From: Bacillota bacterium
GTDB taxonomy: Bacteria > Bacillota > Clostridia > Christensenellales > UBA1242
Reading direction: 5' to 3'
Assembly (NCBI GenBank): GCA_009787915.1
Contig: WQSK01000061.1
Location: 1-5,536, forward strand
Length of the DNA: 5,536 nt
This document shows, piece after piece, positions 1-5,536 of this stretch. Every line of letters begins with the position of its first letter. Positions within the stretch are counted from its first letter, which is position 1. Position numbers and translations under genes: made by a program. Below the pieces are notes generated by a model, which saw only the letters and a program-made list of their open reading frames with translations, was not told where the DNA came from and did not search any database.

Positions 1-136
1 CAATTGCACCCGCACTCGAGCCCGCGACGTGACGAAAACGATATCCCGCCTCCTCGAATTTTTTAATGGCACCAACAAAGCCTATGCCACGCACTCCCCC
101 GCCTTCAAAAACTGCGTCACAAATATGCTTTGTCAT
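1..136 (-). CDS. Patatin-like phospholipase, N-terminal fragment (3' end beyond window)
   Basis: The first 45 codons are visible; the gene continues past base 1. Patatin-family enzymes are serine acyl hydrolases that use a Ser-Asp dyad to release fatty acids from membrane lipids. Both N-terminal hallmarks are present: the glycine-rich oxyanion loop GGGVRGIGF at residues 12-20 and the nucleophile elbow G-S-S-A-G at residues 39-43, with Ser41 as predicted nucleophile (codon at 14-16). Their short spacing resembles small bacterial patatins of the B. subtilis YqhO type. There is no signal peptide, so a cytoplasmic or inner-membrane-face enzyme is inferred. The ATG at 136-134 is the only plausible start: the in-frame TGA that ends the upstream surface-protein gene lies four codons before it, and the next alternative start would remove the oxyanion loop. 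No Shine-Dalgarno sequence is visible in the 12-base gap, so translation is probably coupled to the upstream gene. The catalytic Asp lies outside the window. Confidence 0.88.
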   Translation of the reverse strand, partial: MTKHICDAVFEGGGVRGIGFVGAIKKFEEAGYRFRHVAGSSAGAI

Positions 137-148
137 TTTGTTAGTGTA

Positions 149-3100
149 TCAATCTTCGTCACTAATTACAACAAGTTCTTTGTTTTTTCTTAACAAAACA
201 AGTGCGGTAATACCAATCGTGGCAATGACAATGGCAATAGTAACGGAAATTGCGATTGCCGAAGTATTCCCAGATTCTTCAAATGTGTCAAGTCTTGATG
301 CGGAAACCAACCCTGCGCGCGCATTGTTGTAGGCACGCATTGCGGCTTCATAGTCAAAAAATGTTGATTCTTTATCATCTAAAATTGCAAGGACATTATT
401 GCGCGCGTTTGCATACCTAATTGCCGATGCACCTGTAAATGTGCCCAAAGCAAGGTTCGCCGTGTTTGTGGTAATTTGTTCCGCTAATCCAAGCACCTCG
501 ATTGCTTGACGAACACGGGTGTTTACCGCCTGCTGCGACACGATTCTGTTATCCAACAAAGCAACGAGTTCATCAAACGTCTGTGAAAACTCTGGTCGGT
601 GTTCAATATAAAGTATAAGGCTCAACAGTTCGGACCTATCTACGAACACAACAAACGGGTTTCCGCCGCCAACATTTGTACCGCCAACAGCGGTTTCATC
701 CCTGTCCCCACCTGCATCAGAATCAGAAAGACCGAACCGTCCGTTGTCTATAACGCGGATTGTATTTCTAATGTTTTCATAGTGCATGCGAAGGGCGTTT
801 ACATCTCTAACCCCCGAAGCCAAGAACACACGCGCGTTTTCTACGGCGACACGGTAAGCCACAAACTGTGCCCATGTACCTTGTGAGGGTTCAAAAACAG
901 CATTTGTTGACGGGAATCTTGGGTTTGTAAGCAATGCCATTAACTCTGAGGGATTCATTGTTAGGTTTGCGTAGGCCTGCTCTAAAAGTGTGCGTTGTGT
1001 TGCGATTTGCGCGGTTGTCGCTCCCCTGTTGATGACGCTGCGTGCAGTATTCACAGTTGTCTGGAACGCATGGAAACTTGTAGCCGTGTAAAAACGTTGG
1101 TTAGCAAATTCCGCTTCCATGATTGCAAGGAGCGACACAATCGAATTGGTGCATGGCACCCACCTTGCAAAAATTGTGAGGTTATCATCTGGCATGATTG
1201 CCTGGCGTCTTGGTTGGCCGTTTACAAGCACTGTTGGGAATTGGAATTCTGTTGTGAACGCAGGCGAAGTATACCAACCCGCAAAAACGAATCCTTCACG
1301 AACGGGGTCAACTATTGGGCTTACAAACGGAGTAGCAAAAGTAAGTTGTGTAGTTAATGGATGGCTGTCCAAAAATCTTCCGCCCCCAAGGTTGTATGAA
1401 AGTCGCCAAATATTTTCTTCCCACATCGCACGTGCAATTACAGTTTCTGTGTGGTTTACGCTGAAATTGAACGGAACCCACTCTGTGTCTATAAATGTTT
1501 CCCAGCCCGCAAACGTGTGCCCAATTCGCACTGGGTTTGTTGGTCTTGTTGGTCGCTCTGTAATAGTTTGTATCGATGAAGGAACGCTTGTGCCGCCCAT
1601 AGGGTCGAAAATTACGGAGTAATGAGTGATAGGTATCCACCGCGCGAACAAAGTCACATCAACAACACCCGCCCCAAGGTTCGGTGCGATAGAATGAAAA
1701 AACGGCAAATTGAACCCCTCGTCAAGATACCAGCCTCCAAAACGCATTGTGGATGCGATGCTTGGCGACGGCGTAGGAACGTACATGGCATAGCGCAAAG
1801 GCTGACCTGGGTAAAAGTTAAATGTTTCCCATCGTGACGGACGCCCGTCAATACCATAGTCAAACTGTACCGCAAATGGTTGTGGTGCGGGCGCAGGTGT
1901 TGCTACAACATTGTTTGTATCAGGTATCGTTGTTTCAACAAAGACCGCAAACAACTCTATATTGCGTGCTGTTCCGCTTGGAATGCTATGGATTGGTAAA
2001 CCGCCTTCTGACAAAGACCAATGTGCAAAACTATAGCCCGCAGGCGCGCTTGTTAACGGTTGGAGGCTAACCTCTTGGCTATGAACATTAAAAGTTGTTG
2101 CTGGAAACAAACCACAGTAACTTGTGATACTAAATTGCTTCAATTGCGCAGTCACATCAACAACAAGGCGGCCGCCGAAAGTACTGTGACGAGGGTCGAT
2201 ATCTGTTAACTCTATAGAAACAATTTGTTTGTATGTATCCAAAGTATCAATAATGCGATAATCGGCAGTTCCGAAAACACTGATGTTTTCGCGGGCAATG
2301 GTGTAACCGCGCCCAGCGTTAAAATTCAAACGTGCCACCCCGTCACCAATCATTGTTGTAACGGTTCTTTCATGACCATAGTTGTTCCCAAAATTCACAG
2401 ATGCGTTCGGGGAGTTTGAAAAAATGTTTGCTTCAATAATTGGATTAGCAAAACATTGCAAAGAAATATGGATGAAAGGACGAATACCAAGCGCACCCTC
2501 GCTGTTGATGTTTCGTTGTCTAAGCGCGCCGTCATCCCTGATATAACGTGATTCGGTTCTCAGCCACATACCATCTGGTGTTACAAGTTCCGATACATTA
2601 AGTTCAAAAAATGTGTCTACTTCGTACAAAGACGGGAGCCACATTTTGCTTCCGAAATCATAGTTTGTAAAGTCATCTGCTTCGGTGTGAAAGCGTTGCC
2701 ACAAAATCCGCGGGTCGCAAGGTGTAACAATCGCAGACCGCATGAACGAAAAAACTTCCAATGTTTGTTCAAAATCATCGTTGATTTGTTCGTGGATATT
2801 TTCTTGGGTATCGGTACGCCCGTATGGCGCATCCATCATAAACGTGAAAATAGGCGAGCCTCCGCCTGCAAAAGTTATATGAACCAAACTGAAAGATTCG
2901 ACATCTTCGAACAAAAATATGGACGGCAAAGAACCATGATTATTTGTGCGAATATGCGAGGCGGTAGAGCGTGCAAACCCTTGCTCGTGAATTTGTGCGG
3001 TGGTTCCCGCCATTTGCAATAACTCAAACATAACATCGTTGTTGACGGTTCTGTTGGTGTTGAACAAGGCCCGCTGTTGCGCGCCCACAGTGGACGCACG

Positions 3101-3199
3101 CGTTACCAAGCCATATAATGTCAACCCTATCAGGACCGACAAAAAAGCCGTTGCTACGGTTGTTATACCAATCAAGTACCGAACAGTTCCTTTTGTCAT
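149..3199 (-). CDS. Large membrane-anchored surface protein with DUF6273-like, InlB-type and FIVAR-like repeat domains
   Basis: This encodes a predicted 1016-residue cell-surface protein. A hydrophobic segment at residues 8-31 acts as signal peptide or signal anchor. Residues about 183-248 match the DUF6273 pattern: a W-L-P-S-x-x-E-V motif, then W-L-R, and a closing G-I-R-P near residue 238. A beta-rich stretch follows to about residue 350. Next come InlB B-repeat/Flg_new modules at about 443-522, 526-594 and 597-681, each with a central F-A/G-G-W and the latter three ending in A-R-W or A-M-W. A degenerate first copy lies at about 353-421 (F-A-H-W, ending F-A-V-F). Helical FIVAR-like units occupy about 685-748 and 751-818; after a Gly/Asp linker (824-848), two more weak ones cover about 855-965. 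The C-terminus has a membrane helix (980-1003), a basic stop (RKNK) and an acidic tail, without LPXTG. The ATG at 3199 is chosen because AAAGGGG lies 8 bases upstream and a promoter fits it; the earlier in-frame ATG at 3235 lies upstream of the -10 box. An adhesion or host-interaction role is inferred from repeat type only. Confidence 0.9.
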   Translation of the reverse strand: MTKGTVRYLIGITTVATAFLSVLIGLTLYGLVTRASTVGAQQRALFNTNRTVNNDVMFELLQMAGTTAQIHEQGFARSTASHIRTNNHGSLPSIFLFEDVESFSLVHITFAGGGSPIFTFMMDAPYGRTDTQENIHEQINDDFEQTLEVFSFMRSAIVTPCDPRILWQRFHTEADDFTNYDFGSKMWLPSLYEVDTFFELNVSELVTPDGMWLRTESRYIRDDGALRQRNINSEGALGIRPFIHISLQCFANPIIEANIFSNSPNASVNFGNNYGHERTVTTMIGDGVARLNFNAGRGYTIARENISVFGTADYRIIDTLDTYKQIVSIELTDIDPRHSTFGGRLVVDVTAQLKQFSITSYCGLFPATTFNVHSQEVSLQPLTSAPAGYSFAHWSLSEGGLPIHSIPSGTARNIELFAVFVETTIPDTNNVVATPAPAPQPFAVQFDYGIDGRPSRWETFNFYPGQPLRYAMYVPTPSPSIASTMRFGGWYLDEGFNLPFFHSIAPNLGAGVVDVTLFARWIPITHYSVIFDPMGGTSVPSSIQTITERPTRPTNPVRIGHTFAGWETFIDTEWVPFNFSVNHTETVIARAMWEENIWRLSYNLGGGRFLDSHPLTTQLTFATPFVSPIVDPVREGFVFAGWYTSPAFTTEFQFPTVLVNGQPRRQAIMPDDNLTIFARWVPCTNSIVSLLAIMEAEFANQRFYTATSFHAFQTTVNTARSVINRGATTAQIATQRTLLEQAYANLTMNPSELMALLTNPRFPSTNAVFEPSQGTWAQFVAYRVAVENARVFLASGVRDVNALRMHYENIRNTIRVIDNGRFGLSDSDAGGDRDETAVGGTNVGGGNPFVVFVDRSELLSLILYIEHRPEFSQTFDELVALLDNRIVSQQAVNTRVRQAIEVLGLAEQITTNTANLALGTFTGASAIRYANARNNVLAILDDKESTFFDYEAAMRAYNNARAGLVSASRLDTFEESGNTSAIAISVTIAIVIATIGITALVLLRKNKELVVISDED
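305..1147 (-). repeat. FIVAR-like helical repeat region of the surface protein
   Basis: This region encodes about 280 mainly helical residues after the InlB modules. The first unit (residues 685-748) is the clearest, with the typical layout of a helix, an F-x-x-x-x-x-x-A-R element, a short loop containing G-A-T-T-A-Q, and a final L-x-x-A-Y-A-N-L. The second (751-818) keeps the Y-x-x-A-x-x-x-A-R and D-V-x-A-L elements. Two later units (855-909 and 910-965) are more diverged, and the last ends in A-Y-N-N-A-R-A-G-L. FIVAR domains occur in Gram-positive extracellular proteins as spacers and sugar- or matrix-binding modules. The assignment of the last two is tentative. Confidence 0.6.
1157..2143 (-). 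repeat. InlB B-repeat (Listeria-Bacteroides/Flg_new) array inside the surface protein
   Basis: These are protein-level repeats of about 70-85 residues. The copies cover about 2143-1937 (degenerate), 1873-1634, 1624-1418 and 1411-1157. Shared landmarks are an N-terminal beta strand (V-x-F-D or L-S-Y-N followed by a glycine-rich turn), a proline-rich stretch before G-x-x-F-A/G-G-W, and a terminal A-R-W-x-P or similar. The copies are diverged at DNA level, so recent tandem duplication is not indicated. Known members are small ubiquitin-like beta-grasp modules that act as stalks or adhesive units on bacterial surfaces. Confidence 0.82.
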
Positions 3200-3207
3200 T
3201 TGTAAGT

Positions 3208-3214
3208 CCCCTTT
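3208..3214 (-). promoter_or_regulatory. Ribosome binding site for the surface-protein gene
   Basis: On the minus strand this reads AAAGGGG, 8 bases before the ATG at 3199. It fixes the start at that codon instead of the in-frame ATG at 3235, which has no comparable site and lies inside the promoter. Confidence 0.8.
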
Positions 3215-3225
3215 AAAACTGAAAC

Positions 3226-3254
3226 AGTATATCATAAAAAATCGGTATTGACAA
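3226..3254 (-). promoter_or_regulatory. Sigma-A-type promoter for the surface protein and patatin genes
   Basis: The minus strand reads TTGTCA (3254-3249), a 17-base spacer, then TATACT (3231-3226). The spacer is optimal, and each hexamer differs from consensus at one position. Transcription would begin near 3219, giving a leader of roughly 20 bases that still contains the AAAGGGG ribosome binding site. The -35 hexamer overlaps that of the opposite promoter. Confidence 0.75.
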
Positions 3255-3276
3255 GAGGTAATTTGTGTTTTATAAA
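3248..3276 (+). promoter_or_regulatory. Sigma-A-type promoter for the transporter gene
   Basis: The plus strand reads TTGACA (3248-3253), a 17-base spacer, then TATAAA (3271-3276): a perfect -35, an optimal spacer and a -10 with one mismatch. The expected start near 3283 gives an untranslated leader of about 85-90 bases before the ATG at 3370. The leader is T-rich around 3306-3320 and holds a short AT-rich inverted repeat (AAATT at 3336-3340, AATTT at 3346-3350). I saw no convincing riboswitch or attenuator fold. Confidence 0.78.
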
Positions 3277-3356
3277 CAAAATATGGAAATTAACGGCTTT
3301 CAAGTTTTTTTGTAATTTTTCGCCCGACGGCAGGCAAATTTTAACAATTTAATTTT

Positions 3357-3361
3357 GGAGG
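3357..3361 (+). promoter_or_regulatory. Ribosome binding site for the transporter gene
   Basis: GGAGG lies 8 bases before the ATG at 3370. It excludes the in-frame TTG at 3355, which overlaps this site, as the real start. Confidence 0.85.
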
Positions 3362-3369
3362 TTTATATA

Positions 3370-4227
3370 ATGTTTAATTCATGGATTACCTTTGTTGTGA
3401 TATTTATCATTGCTAGACTCGTTTTTTTACAAACTTTTAAATACGTAACAAGGAATACAAAAAGCACAGGCGCCCTTACAATCGTCGTTCAAATTATAAG
3501 TGCCCTATTTATCCTGGTCCTCTCCCCTTTTTTCGAGTGGACCTTCCCAACCGCGTGGACGACATATTTGTTGATGTTCATAGGACTTGTTTTCTACGCA
3601 ATCAACGACCGCATAGACGCAACTACACGGAAACACCTAGATATCACAACCGATACAATGTTGCACCAAGCATATCGCTTCACATTCCTAATAACGGGCA
3701 TAGTTTTCCTAAGTCGCTCTTTCGTTCCACTTAGATTAGTCGGCGGTATCATTATCATTTTTGCTTGTATGCTCTTGGTGTACGATAAAAAAAAGTTTCA
3801 CTTTAACAAATACGTTTGGTTGAAACTTTTGAATACCTTGATTTTTACGGCCGCGCTGACAATCGATATGTATAACTCGCCCCAGTTCAACCTGCCGTTT
3901 TTCGTGTTTATCTCGTTCAGTGTACCAGCGGTTTACTTAATGATTGCGCGCCAAGCCACACCAAAAACCCTATACGCCGAAATCAAAAGACCCGAATGGT
4001 GGGTAATTTTGATTTGCGGTATCGCCCAAGCCCTCGCCGCATTCGCGTTCCTCCGTGGGCTCCAGTTCCGCGACTACTTTGTAGAGTTCACGTCTTTCAC
4101 GGCACTGCACGTGTTGTTAAATGTGTTCTTTGCGTACTTCATATTGAAGGAGCGAAACAACTTACCGCAAAAAATCATCGCCTCGGTAATAATCGTGGGC
4201 ATGATAATTATGATTGCAATGGTATAA
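3370..4227 (+). CDS. EamA/DMT-superfamily ten-helix membrane transporter
   Basis: A 285-residue, very hydrophobic protein with about ten membrane helices: residues 4-22, 33-55, 61-80, 100-117, 121-139, 150-168, 175-194, 210-233, 236-259 and 265-285. The 5+5 layout, total length and end signature fit the drug/metabolite transporter family with EamA-like halves. In the signature, helix 9 leads into F-I-L-K-E-R, a short loop, then a final glycine-containing helix, matching the family's G/K-E-R-x-x-x-x-x motif. DMT proteins export or import small metabolites, amino acids or nucleotide sugars; the substrate cannot be read from the sequence. It is the only plus-strand gene. It diverges from the surface-protein gene through overlapping promoters, and its stop lies 2 bases from the stop of the convergent small gene. 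The start follows from the GGAGG ribosome binding site. Family placement is fairly secure for the second half; the first half is more diverged. Confidence 0.82.
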   Translation: MFNSWITFVVIFIIARLVFLQTFKYVTRNTKSTGALTIVVQIISALFILVLSPFFEWTFPTAWTTYLLMFIGLVFYAINDRIDATTRKHLDITTDTMLHQAYRFTFLITGIVFLSRSFVPLRLVGGIIIIFACMLLVYDKKKFHFNKYVWLKLLNTLIFTAALTIDMYNSPQFNLPFFVFISFSVPAVYLMIARQATPKTLYAEIKRPEWWVILICGIAQALAAFAFLRGLQFRDYFVEFTSFTALHVLLNVFFAYFILKERNNLPQKIIASVIIVGMIIMIAMV

Positions 4228-4229
4228 CG

Positions 4230-4616
4230 TCAGTTATGGTCTATGGCATCTGGAGCCTGTGGATATTGATTTGGATTTTTGATTGCGTTTACAACGCGTG
4301 GAAATGTGTTTGCAAAGTCACGGAGCATATTAGGTTTTCTACATAATTCATGGTGATAAGGGAAAAAAGATTCCAAAGACCGCCCAGCAAGTAATACCAT
4401 AGCATCATCATGCAACATTTCCGAAATCCCATAACACCGAAAATCTGGGTGGACATCAGTTTTTATACAATCTTTGTCAATTACCGCACTTGCAATAACG
4501 CGTACTGAATTCAAATTGTATACAGTGATAATTATTTTGTGAGTTTGCTCACACTGTTTTGCAGTGACTTCAATATCAATAACTTTTGCTTGGTCAAAAC
4601 GTTTTTTGAAATCCAT
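4230..4616 (-). CDS. Hypothetical protein, 128 residues, downstream of pnp
   Basis: I do not recognise this family. The gene is credible: a good ribosome binding site (AGGAAAG, 7 bases before the ATG), only 18 bases after the pnp stop, and an uninterrupted frame ending just before the convergent transporter gene. The protein is soluble, has no Trp, signal peptide or membrane segment, and begins with a charged helix. An alternating hydrophobic stretch at residues 27-47 suggests beta strands, followed by a probable helix around 64-84 and a Pro/Asn-rich tail (113-124). Four cysteines (22, 50, 61, 92) and several histidines (57, 69, 88, 89) are spread out without a CxxC or HxH pattern, so metal binding is possible but unsupported. 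Its position suggests cotranscription with pnp; a role in RNA metabolism would be guesswork. Confidence 0.78.
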   Translation of the reverse strand: MDFKKRFDQAKVIDIEVTAKQCEQTHKIIITVYNLNSVRVIASAVIDKDCIKTDVHPDFRCYGISEMLHDDAMVLLAGRSLESFFPYHHELCRKPNMLRDFANTFPRVVNAIKNPNQYPQAPDAIDHN

Positions 4617-4623
4617 TATAAGA

Positions 4624-4630
4624 CTTTCCT
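4624..4630 (-). promoter_or_regulatory. Ribosome binding site for the 128-residue hypothetical gene
   Basis: The minus strand reads AGGAAAG, 7 bases before the ATG at 4616, within the 18-base gap after the pnp stop. It supports this gene being translated independently within the pnp transcript. Confidence 0.7.
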
Positions 4631-4634
4631 AAGT

Positions 4635-5536
4635 TCAAGATTCAATACGTTGAAGGTCAATACGGCCTTTTTCGTCGATTTTGATAACTTTGATTTTTAC
4701 CTCATCACCAATTTTAACCACATCCTCGACTTTTTCAACGCGCGCTTTCGAGAGTTTGGATATATGAATCATCCCGTCTTTACCATTGAATTCAACAAAT
4801 GCACCGATAGGAAGAATTCGCACAACTTTACCAGTTGTCGTGTAACCAATCTCTGGTTCAAAAACGATACCGTCGATGATTTTCTTGGCTTTATCAAGCA
4901 TCGCCTGGTCACTGCCGCCAATAGCAACACGCCCTTCGTCGGTGATGTCGATTTTAACACCCGTTTCGTCGATAATTTTGTTTATGACCTTGCCGCCCGT
5001 GCCGATGACTTCACGAATTTTGTCTGGGTTAATCATGAAAGTAACAATCTTCGGCGCGTATTTCGAGAGAACTTTTGACGGAGTCTTAATTGTTTCGGAC
5101 ATCTTTTTAAGAATCGACAAGCGGCCTGTTTTTGCTTGCTCCAACGCGGCCTTCAAAATTGCTTCGTCAATACCTGCGATTTTCATATCCATTTGAATCG
5201 CTGTAATACCCGTTGTCGTGCCCGCAACTTTGAAATCCATGTCACCAAGGAAATCCTCAACGCCCTGAATGTCTGACAAAATTGCGACTTTGCCAGTATC
5301 TGTGTTTTTAACAAGACCCATTGCAATACCCGCAACCGCACTCTTAATAGGAACACCCGCGTTCATAAGCGACATCGAACTTCCGCAAACCGAAGCCATA
5401 GAACTGCTCCCGTTACTTGAAAGAACTTCTGACACAGTGCGAATTGCGTACGGGAATTCGTCTTCTGATGGCAACACAGGGAGAAGCGCACGCTCTGCCA
5501 ACGCACCGTGACCGATTTCGCGGCGGCTTGTTGCGC
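4635..5536 (-). CDS. pnp: Polynucleotide phosphorylase (PNPase), C-terminal 299 residues (5' end beyond window)
   Basis: PNPase degrades RNA 3'-to-5' by phosphorolysis, releasing nucleoside diphosphates, as a cytoplasmic trimer. The visible part opens inside the second RNase PH domain with RREIGHG and L-A-E-R-A-L (about 5528-5485). It then has the phosphate-binding SNGSSSMASVCGSS and the GDMDFKVAG motif, whose aspartates correspond to the catalytic metal-binding region. A KH domain follows, with the I-G-T-G-G-K loop, then an S1 domain containing G-A-F-V-E-F and K-D-G-M-I-H-I-S. The protein stops about nine residues after the S1 core (ending Q-R-I-E-S), so there is no extended C-terminal tail. 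All conserved blocks are intact and the frame is open to the window edge, so there is no sign of decay. A TTG at 5501 is internal, since conserved sequence continues upstream of it. The 128-residue gene follows after 18 bases. Confidence 0.97.
   Translation of the reverse strand, partial: ATSRREIGHGALAERALLPVLPSEDEFPYAIRTVSEVLSSNGSSSMASVCGSSMSLMNAGVPIKSAVAGIAMGLVKNTDTGKVAILSDIQGVEDFLGDMDFKVAGTTTGITAIQMDMKIAGIDEAILKAALEQAKTGRLSILKKMSETIKTPSKVLSKYAPKIVTFMINPDKIREVIGTGGKVINKIIDETGVKIDITDEGRVAIGGSDQAMLDKAKKIIDGIVFEPEIGYTTTGKVVRILPIGAFVEFNGKDGMIHISKLSKARVEKVEDVVKIGDEVKIKVIKIDEKGRIDLQRIES

Noticed and set aside
149..151. The TGA as a recoded codon, or a sequencing error fusing the surface protein to patatin.
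   Set aside because: Other TGAs end genes normally here, the patatin ATG aligns with the family's usual N-terminus, and no recoding signal is visible. It is kept only as a low-probability alternative in the findings.
1530..1560. A short tandem repeat (TTGGTC/TTGTTGGTC) as a slippage or phase-variation tract.
   Set aside because: It is imperfect, only about two units long, and explained by the repeated Pro-Thr codons in an InlB module.
1119..1622. A 167-codon open frame on the plus strand, and other shorter frames opposite the surface-protein gene.
   Set aside because: They are antisense shadows of the repeat-encoding region, lacking ribosome binding sites and protein family signatures.
3200..3235. 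A longer start for the surface protein at the in-frame ATG at 3235, adding 12 residues.
   Set aside because: That ATG lies upstream of the predicted -10 box (3226-3231) and has no ribosome binding site, while the ATG at 3199 has AAAGGGG at ideal distance.
3285..3320. The T-run at about 3305-3311 as an intrinsic terminator or attenuator in the transporter leader.
   Set aside because: No stable GC-containing stem precedes it; only a four-pair AT-rich match is present.
4285..4305. A hairpin GCGTT-TAC-AACGC at about 4286-4298 as a terminator for the transporter.
   Set aside because: The stem is short, lies inside the small gene, and is not followed by a T-run on either strand.
4615..4645. A TATAAT on the minus strand at 4620-4615, preceded by TTGAA-type hexamers.
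   Set aside because: It overlaps the ATG of the small gene, so transcription would begin inside the coding region, and the possible -35 boxes have spacers of 12 or 19 bases.
4539..5078. A 179-codon open frame on the plus strand.
   Set aside because: It lies antisense to conserved pnp sequence and the start of the small gene, has no ribosome binding site or recognisable domain, and its composition follows from the reverse of pnp codons.

Overview
The window looks like a chromosomal segment of an uncultured or little-studied Gram-positive bacterium, most likely a Bacillota (Clostridia-like) gut or host-associated lineage. This is an inference. It rests on strong GGAGG/AAAGGGG ribosome binding sites, sigma-A-type promoters, slightly AT-rich base use, and a large surface protein that combines InlB-type repeats with FIVAR-like helical repeats, an architecture typical of that group. 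The standard genetic code fits: TGG encodes Trp, and three of the four visible stops are TGA.

Five genes can be supported, reading from right to left. (1) At 5536-4635 (-) is the 3' part of pnp (polynucleotide phosphorylase), with the end of the second RNase PH domain, then KH and S1. (2) Eighteen bases downstream, at 4616-4230 (-), is an unrecognised 128-residue protein with its own ribosome binding site, probably cotranscribed with pnp. (3) At 3370-4227 (+) is a ten-helix EamA/DMT-type transporter, the only plus-strand gene; its stop codon lies 2 bases from the stop of the 128-residue gene. (4) At 3199-149 (-) is a 1016-residue membrane-anchored surface protein: N-terminal membrane segment, DUF6273-like domain, beta-rich region, three or four InlB/Flg_new repeats, FIVAR-like repeats and a C-terminal membrane anchor. 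(5) Twelve bases further on, in the same reading frame, at 136-1 (-) is the beginning of a patatin-like phospholipase that runs off the window.

The transporter and the surface-protein gene diverge from a 170-base intergenic region. It carries two good sigma-A promoters on opposite strands whose -35 boxes overlap almost completely (TTGACA at 3248-3253 on +, TTGTCA at 3249-3254 on -). The two promoters should compete for RNA polymerase.

No RNA gene, mobile element, CRISPR array or convincing intrinsic terminator was seen. The most interesting points are the overlapping divergent promoters, the in-frame surface-protein/patatin pair with no ribosome binding site at the second start, and the terminator-less tail-to-tail junction at 4225-4232. 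I do not see a clearly new defence or mobile system.
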